Assembly: GCF_902833645.1 (NCBI RefSeq)
Contig: NZ_CADFGE010000008.1
Location: 124,001 to 188,000 of the forward strand
DNA: 64,000 nucleotides
Origin: Paraburkholderia fungorum
Lineage (GTDB): Bacteria > Pseudomonadota > Gammaproteobacteria > Burkholderiales > Burkholderiaceae
Direction of reading: 5' to 3'
Both the position numbers and the translations under genes were made by a program. Below the pieces are notes generated by a model that was not told the origin of the DNA, ran no database searches, and saw nothing but the letters and a program-made list of their open reading frames with translations. Below, in pieces: positions 26,310 through 34,913 of the stretch; position 1 is the first letter of the stretch; each line of letters opens with the position of its first letter.

Positions 26310-27188
26310 ATGAGACCGTATCTTCCATTGAACGCGCTGCGCGCCTTCGAATCGTCCGCGCGGCATTTGAGCTTTACGCGCGCCGCGCTCGAGTTGAACG
26401 TCACCCAGGCCGCGGTGAGCCAGCAGGTCAGGACGCTGGAGGAGCGGCTCGGCACGACGCTATTCAAACGTTTGCCTCGCGGACTCGCAATGACGGACGA
26501 AGGCCTCGCGCTACGCCCTGTGCTCACCGATGCGTTCGATCGCATCGAAGCCGTGCTCAAGCAGTTCGAGGGCGGCCACTTTCACGAGGTGTTGACGGTC
26601 GGCGTGGTGGGCACCTTCGCGGTAGGCTGGTTGATGCCGCGGCTCAAGTCGTTTCGCGAAGCGCATCCGTTTGTCGAATTGCGCCTGCTCACCAACAACA
26701 ATCTGGTCGATCTCGCCACGGAAGGCCTCGACTTCGCAATTCGTTTCGGCGACGGCACCTGGCCTGGCTCGCTCGCCACCCGGCTGCTCGACGCGCCGCT
26801 CGCGATTCTGTGTGCGCCTGACATCGCGCGGCGCCTCGCCGAACCCGCGGATCTCGCCAATGAAACCTTGCTGCGCTCTTATCGGGTCGATGACTGGGCA
26901 AGCTGGTTCGCGGCCGCCGGCATTCCGCCGCGGCCAATTCGTGGACCGGTGTTCGATTCTTCGCGATTGATGGTGGAGGCGGCGATGCAGGGCGCGGGCA
27001 TCGCGTTGGCGCCCGCGCTAATGTTCGATCACGAGATCAACACGGGCCGCCTGGTGCGCCCATTCGACGTGGAGGTTCACGCCGGCAGCTATTGGTTGAC
27101 GTGGTTGAAGGGCAAACCGATGACGCCGGCCATGACGCTGTTCAGCCAGTGGATCGTCAAGGAAGCGGGCTCGCTCGCATCACGCTAG
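26310..27188 (+). CDS. LysR-type regulator, AmpR/PenR-like
   Basis: A 292-aa LysR regulator. The helix-turn-helix 'LSFTRAALELNVTQAAVSQQVRTLEERLGTTLFKR' spans residues 20-54. The effector domain contains 'VGVVGTFAVGWLMPRLKSFREAHPFVELRLLTNNN' and 'EGLDFAIRFGDG', characteristic of AmpR/GcvA relatives that sense cell-wall muropeptides. It is divergently adjacent to a class A beta-lactamase, which strongly suggests control of that gene. The 99-bp intergenic region should hold the shared operator; I could not define a single clear T-N11-A site. It overlaps the convergent small gene by 4 bp. Confidence 0.9.
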   Translation: MRPYLPLNALRAFESSARHLSFTRAALELNVTQAAVSQQVRTLEERLGTTLFKRLPRGLAMTDEGLALRPVLTDAFDRIEAVLKQFEGGHFHEVLTVGVVGTFAVGWLMPRLKSFREAHPFVELRLLTNNNLVDLATEGLDFAIRFGDGTWPGSLATRLLDAPLAILCAPDIARRLAEPADLANETLLRSYRVDDWASWFAAAGIPPRPIRGPVFDSSRLMVEAAMQGAGIALAPALMFDHEINTGRLVRPFDVEVHAGSYWLTWLKGKPMTPAMTLFSQWIVKEAGSLASR

Positions 27189-27439
27189 CAAACTGCCGCA
27201 CGGCGATAGCCGTTCATGGCGGGCCGCTCGGCTTGCGGCGGGAACACGTTCCACGAGCCGTCGGCATGACGGAAAAAGAAGATCGACAGCAGGCCGCCGG
27301 GGCGCAGCGCTTCCACGCACACATAACGTTGCTGAGCAGACGCGCTGTGGCAGAACCGCACGACGCGCGCGGGCATCGACGGTGTCGGCGCGAGCCATTT
27401 ATCGACGGCCCAGTGCAAGGTCTTTTCTGCCGTAATCAT
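27185..27439 (-). CDS. small conserved-looking protein, unknown
   Basis: An 84-aa protein beginning 'MITAEKTLHWAVDKWLAP' with a compact hydrophobic core ('YVCVEALRPGGLLSIFFFRHADGSWNVFPP'). An AAGGAG ribosome site lies 7 bases before the ATG, and codon use is like its neighbours, so it is likely real. No signal peptide and no family recognised. Its end overlaps the LysR gene. It lies 84 bp downstream of the LRAT-like gene on the same strand and may be co-transcribed with it. Confidence 0.6.
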   Translation of the reverse strand: MITAEKTLHWAVDKWLAPTPSMPARVVRFCHSASAQQRYVCVEALRPGGLLSIFFFRHADGSWNVFPPQAERPAMNGYRRAAVC

Positions 27440-27523
27440 GATGCGCTCCTTGAATCCTCAAACCCTTGAATTGCTGAACTCGTTCCTGCTCGATCACGTT
27501 CGGTCACGTTCGGTCACGTCCGC

Positions 27524-28027
27524 TCAGGCGAACTGTGCGGCTGCCTGATCGTTCCTCGCAGCCCGCTCGACAAACGCCTTCACCAGACACACCAGCGTGA
27601 GCACACCGGCGCGCGGATGCCTCAGGCAGCAATGCACCTGTTCGCTGCGGCTTTCGCCAAGCAGGCACCACGCGCAAAAGTGCTCGCAGTTGTTGGTGAG
27701 CAGGCGATACCGGTTTTCTCCGAGGCGGGAGCGCGCGCGGCGCACGGCCTCATCGCCGACATAGCGGGCGCTCGGGGTCGGGCGGATCGTCAATGCATGA
27801 CCGGCCGCGAAGCGGTTCAATTCCACCTCTTCCACGGGACCGCGATGCGCCGAGCTCGCAAAACCCGCGTAATGGACCACACGGCCATTGCCGACGTAAA
27901 TGCCATGATGTTCATAGCCTCGGCGTTGCGTGACGAGATGCGCGCCGATCGGCAAGTCGATGCTCAGCGCTTCATCGCAGTGCGCGTCGCGGTCTTCGCT
28001 GCTCGCCGGAAGAAAGTAGGTGTTCAT
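27524..28027 (-). CDS. LRAT-like (NlpC/P60 superfamily) acyltransferase/hydrolase
   Basis: A 167-aa protein with the LRAT arrangement: 'LPIGAHLVTQRRGYEHHGIYVGNGRVVHYAG' supplies the His residues and 'TNNCEHFCAWCLLG' the catalytic Cys in its NCEHF box. Vertebrate LRAT enzymes move acyl groups from phospholipids; bacterial members are mostly uncharacterised. A hydrophobic C-terminal stretch ('GVLTLVCLVKAFV') may contact the membrane. The ATG at 28027 is chosen (GAGG upstream); a TTG 9 codons earlier is possible. It is divergent from peptide gene 1, so it may belong to the peptide system as a modifying or immunity-type enzyme, but this is only inferred from position. Confidence 0.72.
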   Translation of the reverse strand: MNTYFLPASSEDRDAHCDEALSIDLPIGAHLVTQRRGYEHHGIYVGNGRVVHYAGFASSAHRGPVEEVELNRFAAGHALTIRPTPSARYVGDEAVRRARSRLGENRYRLLTNNCEHFCAWCLLGESRSEQVHCCLRHPRAGVLTLVCLVKAFVERAARNDQAAAQFA

Positions 28028-28486
28028 GGCTGGCCTCGCTTCAAAATCCAACACTGTTGCGAGGTCTTGTGCATCATCCGGGCCAGGCGAGGAAAAGCCT
28101 TTATTTAAAGGGCTGGGAAGCGTTTCTGGCGGTGCCGGGTGGAGCAGGTGTCCGTTATGAGCCGACAGAAAAGACGCCGATGTGTTGGCCAGCGTCGATC
28201 ATCCCGACTTACTGGAAGAGCGGCCGTGCGTGCCACTGCAAGAGTCCGGGAACCTGCCTAAGGTGTTGGGTCCGCCACCGGTTTGCGCGCCCGGATGTTG
28301 GATACTCTCCGACCTCCACGCTGCCACGCGAACTGTCGCCGCATAGCAAGCCCGCGGAATCGCCGCGCAATCAAGGCGTTACGCGAAAGCGTGCGCGCGC
28401 GTCGCAAATTGGCATGGCACTTGCACCGTCACGTCCAGATCCTATTCAATCGCGCGCCCGTCGCACGCGGCCAACCGGAGAACGAC
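28028..28486. other. regulatory region between LRAT-like gene and peptide gene 1
   Basis: 459 bp without a convincing gene. It holds a perfect sigma-54 promoter (28410-28425) and three TGTTGG half-sites at 28183, 28264 and 28296. These match the half-site of the inverted repeats found before peptide genes 2 and 3, but here no complete CCAACA-N13-TGTTGG pair is present. Confidence 0.55.
28410..28425 (+). promoter_or_regulatory. sigma-54 promoter of peptide gene 1 / PP2C
   Basis: TGGCATG, 4 bases (GCAC), TTGCA, with GG at 28411-28412 and GC at 28423-28424 in exact -24/-12 spacing. The ATG of peptide gene 1 is about 62 bp after the -12 element. The PP2C phosphatase gene would be carried on the same transcript. 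Confidence 0.8.
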
Positions 28487-28774
28487 ATGGCTTCCATCAG
28501 TGTGAACGACCTCTCGCTCAACCTCGCGCTCGACCGTAAAGCGATGGCGGCGATCCGCGGCGGCGGCGGTGCGCCGTGGGTGTACGGCTGGATTCAGCCC
28601 TATGTGCGGGAAACGCCGAGCATTGGTCCGGTTGTGAACCTGTACGACATTTCGAACAACTTCTATGCTAACCAGATGATCAACACGTTCCAGTCCGTGG
28701 ATGTGCGCAACACGGGTGCGAACTCGAACATCAACGTCTCCCCGGACGCGCGCAGCAGAAACGATACGGTGTAG
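28487..28774 (+). CDS. double-glycine leader peptide 1
   Basis: A 95-aa precursor with a leader shared by four other small genes here: 'DLSLNLALDRKAMAAIRGG', in which hydrophobic residues stand at -4, -7 and -12 from the GG. C39 peptidases cut after such GG motifs. The predicted mature part is about 68 residues, without cysteine, Asn/Tyr-rich, containing 'NFYANQMINTFQSVDVRN' that resembles the 'ATQMISTEMNIQN' segment of peptides 2 and 3. GGAG precedes the ATG. Its stop is 5 bp before the PP2C gene, and a sigma-54 promoter lies upstream. Whether the product is a bacteriocin, a signal or a structural subunit is unknown. Confidence 0.75.
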   Translation: MASISVNDLSLNLALDRKAMAAIRGGGGAPWVYGWIQPYVRETPSIGPVVNLYDISNNFYANQMINTFQSVDVRNTGANSNINVSPDARSRNDTV

Positions 28775-28779
28775 CTCTT

Positions 28780-29550
28780 GTGACCTGTCCGAGCCAATTT
28801 CGATGGACGTCGTCCGCGCGTTCCGACGTCGGACGCGTCCGTGAAATCAACGAAGATGCCTGCCTCGACCAGCCCGAACCCGGGCGCTGGGCCGTCGCCG
28901 ACGGCATGGGTGGGCATGCGGTCGGCGATCTGGCAAGCCGTCTGGTAATCGATGCGCTGAGCCGCCTTGCGCCACCGGCCGCGATGAAAACCGGCATCGC
29001 AGACGCGCGCGCACGGCTGCAAAAAGCCAATCGTCAACTGCGGGACGAAGCCGCGCGCCGCCAAGTGCAACGGATCGGCAGCACGGTCGTCGTGCTGCTC
29101 GCCTGCGACCGCTTCTGCGCCTATCTGTGGGCCGGCGACAGCCGCCTCTACTTGTATCGCAAAGGACAATTGCGGCAGCTCACACGCGATCACAGTCAGG
29201 TGGAAGAGCTCAAGTCGCTCGGCGTGATTACCGACGAACAGGCGCGGCATCATCCGGCGCAGCACATGATTACGCGCGCGGTGGGCGCCACGGACGTGCT
29301 CGAACTCGATGACGATGCAATCGAAGTTGCGGATGGCGACGTCTTCCTGCTCTGCAGCGATGGCCTCAGCAACGAAGTCAGCGATGCGGAGATACTGGCG
29401 GTGCTGACCTCGGTGGCATGCGAACGCGCATCCGATGAACTGGTCGAGCTGGCCCTTGCTCACGGCGGGCGTGACAATGTCACGGCTGTAGTCGTGCAGG
29501 CAGAAGACCCGTACGCATCCGACAAAACCTTGCTGAACCCCGCGCCTTGA
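28780..29550 (+). CDS. PP2C-family Ser/Thr protein phosphatase
   Basis: A 256-aa soluble PP2C/Stp-type phosphatase. Metal-binding motifs are 'SDVGRVREINEDACL' (first Asp), 'WAVADGMGGHAVGD' (DG-GG), 'LWAGDSRLYLYRKGQL', 'DGDVFLLCSDGLSNEVSD' and 'GGRDNVTAVVVQ'. All acidic positions are present, so it should be active. It starts with GTG 5 bp after peptide gene 1 and should be made from the same sigma-54 promoter. It is expected to remove phosphates added by the membrane kinase at 44844, giving a reset loop when peptide genes are switched on. It converges with the activator gene, 73 bp away. Confidence 0.9.
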   Translation: MTCPSQFRWTSSARSDVGRVREINEDACLDQPEPGRWAVADGMGGHAVGDLASRLVIDALSRLAPPAAMKTGIADARARLQKANRQLRDEAARRQVQRIGSTVVVLLACDRFCAYLWAGDSRLYLYRKGQLRQLTRDHSQVEELKSLGVITDEQARHHPAQHMITRAVGATDVLELDDDAIEVADGDVFLLCSDGLSNEVSDAEILAVLTSVACERASDELVELALAHGGRDNVTAVVVQAEDPYASDKTLLNPAP

Positions 29551-29623
29551 ACGCACCGATCTGAAAAAGCGGCACCGGATGCGCTATGGCCGTCGCAGCG
29601 CGCGTCACGCAAGACACCCCGTT

Positions 29624-30979
29624 TCAGCTATCGGCGTCTTCGTCGTCGTGCTCGTCAGTACCGTTTCTGCCCGTAGGCGGTGCGTTGCGGTTGCGAAAGT
29701 CCTTTGAATGCAGGCCGTGCTTCTTCAGCAGCATTTGCAGATGCGAGCGATTCATATCGATGCGCCGCGCCAATTCCGCCACGGTACCGCTTACCTCCCG
29801 AAGGCCGCGCTCCAGGAAGGCCTTTTCGGCGTCGTCGCTCGCGGCGCGCTTTGCGTCGCTCAGGGACATCAGGTTCGCCACGCTGATCGGTTCCTGTCCC
29901 GTCGCTTTTTCCGCATGGGACACAGCCGTTGCGGAACCCGGAGCGGCCGGCCGCATGTCCACCGGCAGATGATCGACATCCGCCACCTCGCCCGCCAGAC
30001 ACGAGACGCGATACATCACGTTGCGCAGTTCACGAATATTGCCGGGATACGCATAGTTCAGCAGAAAGTCGCGTAAACGCGGCGTCAATCTGACGGGCCT
30101 GCGTTTCAGCGTGCCGGCGGCCTCATCGCCGAACCATGCAATCAGCAGCGGAATCTCATCGCGTCTCTCACGCAGCGGCGGCAAGGTGACGTGAATCACG
30201 CTGAGACGGTAGAACAAATCCTCGCGGAACTTGCCCTCCTCGCTGAGCTGCCGAAGATTGCGATTGGTCGCCGCGACGATACGCGTATCGACCGCAATCG
30301 TCTCATCGGAGCCCACGCGCTGAATCTCATGCGCTTCCAGAACGCGCAGCAGTTTCACCTGACCGGCCAGCGGGAGCTCGCCGATCTCGTCGAGAAAGAT
30401 CGTACCGGTATGCGCACTTTCGAACTTTCCCTTGCGATCATTCGATGCCCCTGTGAACGCACCCTTGCGATGACCGAACAATTCCGATTCCAGCAGATTG
30501 TCCGGAATCGCGCCGCAATTCACGGAAATGAAAGGCTTGTCCGAGCGCGCGCCATTCGCATGAATCACCTTCGCCATCAACTCCTTGCCCGTGCCGCTTT
30601 CACCGTCGATCAATACGGGCAGGTCGGTCGGCGCCGCTTTCTCGGCAATCTCGAGCGACTCCAGCAAACGCGGATTGTCGCCGAATGTCCCTTCGAAAAT
30701 GAAACTCCGCTCGATCAACGCCTTTCTGCGCGCGCCTCGCGATTGATCGGCAGCAACGACCGGCTCCGCAGTCGTGGCAGCCTGTACGAAGCGCTCCTTG
30801 TGCGAGAGTTGCATGACCTCGTCGCGTAAGGAAGTGGCTTGCCGGAGCAGCTTGTCGATATCGGCACGCTCGAGCCGGGACGACCAGCGCAGCGTGGAGC
30901 GCAGAATCTCGATGCGTTCGATCAGCCCTGCGTAGGAAATCGCCGGGCTGGGTTCCTCAACCTGGTCGAGTATCTTCAT
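29624..30979 (-). CDS. sigma-54-dependent transcriptional activator (AAA+, no receiver)
   Basis: A 451-aa bacterial enhancer-binding protein. The N-terminus (about 100 residues, helical) is not a receiver domain. The AAA+ domain has Walker A 'GESGTGKELMAK', GAFTGA in 'GHRKGAFTGASN', Walker B 'GTIFLDEIGELPL' and the arginine-finger region 'FREDLFYRLSVIHV'. A Fis-type helix-turn-helix is at the end ('VAELARRIDMNRSHLQMLLKKHG'). GAFTGA is intact, so it can open RpoN promoters. The ATG at 30979 is in a TGATG overlap with the transporter stop; a GTG one codon earlier is possible. Being in the exporter operon, it is the prime candidate to activate the -24/-12 promoters of the peptide genes. The N-terminal input could sense the FHA/kinase branch. 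Confidence 0.92.
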   Translation of the reverse strand: MKILDQVEEPSPAISYAGLIERIEILRSTLRWSSRLERADIDKLLRQATSLRDEVMQLSHKERFVQAATTAEPVVAADQSRGARRKALIERSFIFEGTFGDNPRLLESLEIAEKAAPTDLPVLIDGESGTGKELMAKVIHANGARSDKPFISVNCGAIPDNLLESELFGHRKGAFTGASNDRKGKFESAHTGTIFLDEIGELPLAGQVKLLRVLEAHEIQRVGSDETIAVDTRIVAATNRNLRQLSEEGKFREDLFYRLSVIHVTLPPLRERRDEIPLLIAWFGDEAAGTLKRRPVRLTPRLRDFLLNYAYPGNIRELRNVMYRVSCLAGEVADVDHLPVDMRPAAPGSATAVSHAEKATGQEPISVANLMSLSDAKRAASDDAEKAFLERGLREVSGTVAELARRIDMNRSHLQMLLKKHGLHSKDFRNRNAPPTGRNGTDEHDDEDADS

Positions 30980-33900
30980 CACGCACTCAACTGTTTCTGG
31001 ACCAACTGGTAATACATGCCGCCGCGTTGAATCAGTTCATCGTGACGGCCCTGTTCGACGATCGCCCCTTCGTACAGCACCAGAATCTTGTCCGCGCGCA
31101 TGATGGTGCTGAGCCGGTGCGCGATGATCACCGCCGTTCGGCCCTGCAGAATATCGTGCATGTTGCCGAGAATATTGCTTTCCGATTGCGAGTCCAGTGC
31201 CGAGGTCGCCTCGTCGAAAACCAGTAGACGCGGGTCGTGGTAAAGCGCCCGGGCGATGCACAAACGCTGGATCTGCCCACCGGACAAGCCAATGCCGCGC
31301 TCGCCGACAATCTGCTCGTAGCCAAGCGGCATCTTGCTGATGAACGCGTGAGCGTCGGCCATCTTCGCGACTTCCTCGATGCGTCGCCGCTCGGGCGCAT
31401 CGTCACCGCTTGCAATGTTCTCGGCAATCGTGCCGGAAAACAGCAGATTGCTCTGCATCACATAGCCGATCTGCGCACGGTAATAGGCCTTATCGACCAC
31501 GCCGAGATCGTAGCCGTCGATCGTCATCTTGCCTTCGGTCGGTGTGTAGAAACCGACCAGCAGCTTCGCGAGCGTGGTCTTGCCGGAACCGCTGCGGCCC
31601 ACAATGGCCACCAGTTCGCCAGGCTTGATGTCGAAGCTGATATTTTCCAGCACGTACGCCGAATCGTTTTCGGCGTAGCGGAAATAGACCCCGCTGAGAC
31701 TGATTTCGCCTTGCAGATCAGGCAGCATTACGCGCGACGGCAAGTCCTGCGGCTTCTGTTCCGGCTCGATGTCGAGCACGTCGCCGAGGCGTTCCATCGC
31801 CACGCCCGCATCGTTCAGCATGCTCCACAGCCCGACCAAGCCCATCAGCGGGCCCAGCACGCTGCCCATGAAGGCATTGAAAGCGATCAACTGGCCGATG
31901 GTCATTTCGCGCGCCAGCACCAGATTCGCCCCCACCCAAAGAATGGCGATCGTAGTCGCCGCGTTCAGCAACTGACTGCCAAGCCCAACCAGAATATTGA
32001 AAGCATGCGCCCGGTATTGCACCTCGAGCGCCTTCGCATATTTCTTTTCCCAGCGCAAGCGCACCGGCCGCTCAATACCCATACCTTTGACCGTCTCGAC
32101 ACCGGCAAGCGCTTCCATCAGAAATGACTTCGATTCGGTCGATGCTGTAAACACCTCACGCGCGTAGTTCTTGATCTTCGGCGTGGCCAGCGCCGTCAAC
32201 GCCATAATCGGAATCACAAAGGCGATCAATACGAGCGTCATCTTCACGTTGTAGACAAACATGATCGTGAAATAGATGAACACCATCAGCAGGTTTAGCG
32301 CGGTGGTCACCGTGGACTCGGTGAGGAAGGCGCGGATCGTCTGGTTCTCCTGGAAGCGCGCGAAGATGTCGCCCGTTTTACGCTTGGCGAAGAACGAGAA
32401 CGGCAGCGATAGGGTGTGTTTGAAAAACTGCGACATCATCGCGAAGTCCATGTTGCGCACCATGAAATTGGCGAGATACGCGCGGATCGACGACATCAAT
32501 TGCGAAAACACGTTGGCAATAATCAGGCCGCCGATCAGCAGATGCAGCAGACTGACGTTCTGGTGAACGATCACCCCGTCGAGAATGTTCTGGATAATCA
32601 GCGGCGGAATCACGCCCAGCACCTGAATAACGAACGTGGCGAGAAACAGATGGCCGAGAATCTTCTTATACGGCCTCAGATAGCCCACGAAGCGTATCCA
32701 CGGTGAACGCGCGGCCGACATCTGCAAGAGATCCGGTCCACCGGTAAAGAGCAGGCAGGTGCCGCTCCAGCCGCGCTCGAAATCCTCAACCGTCAATTTC
32801 CTGAAGCCGAGTGCCGGGTCCGCGACCCACACGTAGTCTTTCGAAAGCCCGTACACCACGACGTAGTGGTATCCCTCCCAATGCACGATAAAGGGCAGAT
32901 CGAAACCGCGCAATGAATCGAATGTGCATTGCACGCCGCGCGCGGTGAAGCCGAGCGATTCGCCCGCACGCGCGAGGCTGTCGAGCGTCGCGCCCTGCGT
33001 GGTCACATTGGCGAGTTCGCGCAGCTTGCCGAGCGTCATCGGGATGTTGTAGTGGCGGCAGACCATGGCGAGACATGCTGCGCCGCAATCCATTTCTTCC
33101 GCCTGTTCAACCAGCGCAAAGCGCTTGATAACCTTTTCACCGAACTCGGGTTTGGTTTGCAGATCGAGCATCAGCGGCAGTTTGCGGCGCTGCTCGAGGC
33201 GTTTTTGCCTTTGCAGCTCGCGCTCGCCGTAACGGATCCGCTCATCCAGGACTTCACGCAGCTTCGGATTGCGCTCCAGAATGAAATGGACCGTGCGCTC
33301 GGGGATCACCAGCAGCCGCGTATCGGTCGTCGCCACAGCCGACGCCATTTGCTCCTGTCGCATCAAACAGGCTTTCTCGCCGAAAATCTCGCCTTCGCCC
33401 AGCGTCGCGAGCGTGTAGTCGTGGCCTTCCTCATGGCGGACAATGCGCACTTCGCCCTGCCGAACCACGTAGAGCCGACGGTCATCGCGCCCGTCCTGCT
33501 TGAGGATTTCCTTGCCGGCGGCCACCCGTTTCACGCCGACGCTGCGCACGTACTCTTCGAGTTCCGCCTTATTGAGCTTGCCGCGCAGATCGAATAACTG
33601 CGCGACGAAACCGCCCGCCGAGTTGATTGCCACGTAGCTCGCGATAAAGGCCAGGGCGGCCTGATTGCCGGCGAGCACGGGCTCGATCGCGGCGCGGGGA
33701 ATGAACAGCAATTCCGTTTTCGCCGAAGCCCGCACCGACGCTTCATGCACGTACGTGCGCAACATCGCAATGTCGGCGAAAATCTCGCCGGTTTTGCGCA
33801 CGCCCATGCTGGTTTCCTTGCCATGCTCCTCGGTGAAGATCCGTACCGACCCTGAGCGCACCACGTAAAGACCGTCGGCCGTTTCGCCCGCCGAGCATAC

Positions 33901-34035
33901 TGTTTCACCGAACGAATAGAAGCGCGCCTGCGCGTACTCGGCGAGACGCTCGATCTCTTCGCGCGAGAACGGCGAGAGAATTTCCACCGAGGTGAGAAAC
34001 TCGGCGGCGGAGGGCGCGGTCTGGGGGGCATCCAT
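30979..34035 (-). CDS. peptidase-containing ABC transporter with two cNMP-binding domains
   Basis: A 1018-aa bacteriocin-type exporter. Two cyclic-nucleotide-binding-like domains come first (about residues 15-130 with 'YSFGETVCSAGETADGLYVV', and 165-270 with 'LYVVRQGEVRIV'). A C39 peptidase follows at about 305-430, with catalytic Cys in 'EMDCGAACLAMVCRHY', His in 'GYHYVVVYG' and Asp in 'VADPALG'. Next are six membrane segments (445-740) and an ABC ATPase with Walker A 'GRSGSGKTTLAK', 'LSGGQIQRLCIARAL', 'LLVFDEATSALD' and the H-loop 'IIAHRL'. All catalytic motifs are intact. It should cut double-glycine leaders and export the cargo. Related cNMP-C39-ABC proteins with HlyD and PpiC partners occur in bacteriocin clusters of cyanobacteria. 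It is followed by the activator gene with overlap. Confidence 0.95.
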   Translation of the reverse strand: MDAPQTAPSAAEFLTSVEILSPFSREEIERLAEYAQARFYSFGETVCSAGETADGLYVVRSGSVRIFTEEHGKETSMGVRKTGEIFADIAMLRTYVHEASVRASAKTELLFIPRAAIEPVLAGNQAALAFIASYVAINSAGGFVAQLFDLRGKLNKAELEEYVRSVGVKRVAAGKEILKQDGRDDRRLYVVRQGEVRIVRHEEGHDYTLATLGEGEIFGEKACLMRQEQMASAVATTDTRLLVIPERTVHFILERNPKLREVLDERIRYGERELQRQKRLEQRRKLPLMLDLQTKPEFGEKVIKRFALVEQAEEMDCGAACLAMVCRHYNIPMTLGKLRELANVTTQGATLDSLARAGESLGFTARGVQCTFDSLRGFDLPFIVHWEGYHYVVVYGLSKDYVWVADPALGFRKLTVEDFERGWSGTCLLFTGGPDLLQMSAARSPWIRFVGYLRPYKKILGHLFLATFVIQVLGVIPPLIIQNILDGVIVHQNVSLLHLLIGGLIIANVFSQLMSSIRAYLANFMVRNMDFAMMSQFFKHTLSLPFSFFAKRKTGDIFARFQENQTIRAFLTESTVTTALNLLMVFIYFTIMFVYNVKMTLVLIAFVIPIMALTALATPKIKNYAREVFTASTESKSFLMEALAGVETVKGMGIERPVRLRWEKKYAKALEVQYRAHAFNILVGLGSQLLNAATTIAILWVGANLVLAREMTIGQLIAFNAFMGSVLGPLMGLVGLWSMLNDAGVAMERLGDVLDIEPEQKPQDLPSRVMLPDLQGEISLSGVYFRYAENDSAYVLENISFDIKPGELVAIVGRSGSGKTTLAKLLVGFYTPTEGKMTIDGYDLGVVDKAYYRAQIGYVMQSNLLFSGTIAENIASGDDAPERRRIEEVAKMADAHAFISKMPLGYEQIVGERGIGLSGGQIQRLCIARALYHDPRLLVFDEATSALDSQSESNILGNMHDILQGRTAVIIAHRLSTIMRADKILVLYEGAIVEQGRHDELIQRGGMYYQLVQKQLSA

Positions 34036-34126
34036 ATGCTTGCGGACCTCGATTCGGCTGTGCGTGGCTTTGCTCTATGTTGCATCGCACTGTTGCGTGG
34101 CGGGCAATGCAATGCGAAGTACGCGG

Positions 34127-34879
34127 TCAGCGCGCTTCAATCACATGCTCCTGCGCTCGCGCAATCAACCAGCTTTCGCGCAGCAAGCGCCTGACTTCAG
34201 CGGCCACGTCCGCATCGAGCGTTGCCGGATATTTCGCCGTCACGGCAAAAATCTCGAAACATGAACCATCCGCCGACGGAAACGGCCCGAGCAGATCGCC
34301 CACCGCCGCGTTGAAAATCTTCGCCTCGATGTCCGGCTTCAGCGATCCGCGCAGCACTTTGCCGATCACCCCGCCGGCTTCGCGCGTATCCGCAATTGAA
34401 TGCTCGCGCGCCATGTCGGCGAAACTGTCGGGGTCGTCGCGCAGGTACGAGATCATTTCCTTCGCCTTGCCCTCGCTGTCCAACACGATATGGCTCACTT
34501 CGATTGCATCGAACTTCGGCGAGTTGAGCGCGAAGTAATCCTTGATCGCCGCCTCGTTGCCAACCAGGTCTAGCATCTTCTCCTGATACAGGCCGTCGGT
34601 AATGAATGCTTCGAACTCGTCGAGATTCACGCCAAGCGCGTCGAGGTACTGATTCATATCGGTTGCGCGATGCAAACCGCGCACGCGGCGAAACTGATCG
34701 GCACGCTGCTGGATTTCGTCCGCTGTGACAGCAATGCCCTGCTTCTTCGCCGCATGCACCGTGAGCTTGTCGCGCACGATCTGCTCGATCAGGCTCTCGA
34801 ACTGGCCGGTCAGTTTCAGAAGACGAATGAACTCGGAAACGTCCACGACTTCATCGTCGATTCGTACTATCGCAGTCAT
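34127..34879 (-). CDS. PpiC/SurA-type peptidyl-prolyl isomerase without signal peptide
   Basis: A 250-aa protein with a SurA-like N-terminal helical chaperone part ('FESLIEQIVRDKLTVHAAKKQGIAVTADEIQQRADQFR') and a parvulin core ('IEVSHIVLDSEGKAKEMISYL', 'FADMAREHSIADTREAGGVIGKVLRG'). No export signal is visible, so it is expected in the cytoplasm, where it could keep precursor peptides unfolded for the transporter. The same HlyD-PpiC-C39-transporter set is known from bacteriocin-export clusters. It lies between the fusion protein (34 bp) and the transporter (91 bp). GGAG precedes the ATG. Confidence 0.88.
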   Translation of the reverse strand: MTAIVRIDDEVVDVSEFIRLLKLTGQFESLIEQIVRDKLTVHAAKKQGIAVTADEIQQRADQFRRVRGLHRATDMNQYLDALGVNLDEFEAFITDGLYQEKMLDLVGNEAAIKDYFALNSPKFDAIEVSHIVLDSEGKAKEMISYLRDDPDSFADMAREHSIADTREAGGVIGKVLRGSLKPDIEAKIFNAAVGDLLGPFPSADGSCFEIFAVTAKYPATLDADVAAEVRRLLRESWLIARAQEHVIEAR

Positions 34880-34913
34880 GTCATCCGCTCCTTGATTGAT
34901 GTGTCGTCCGCGC

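Noticed and set aside
28264..28301. Complete activator inverted repeat before peptide gene 1
   Set aside because: Only TGTTGG half-sites in the same orientation are present; the nearest CCACCG arm has the wrong spacing (15 instead of 13).
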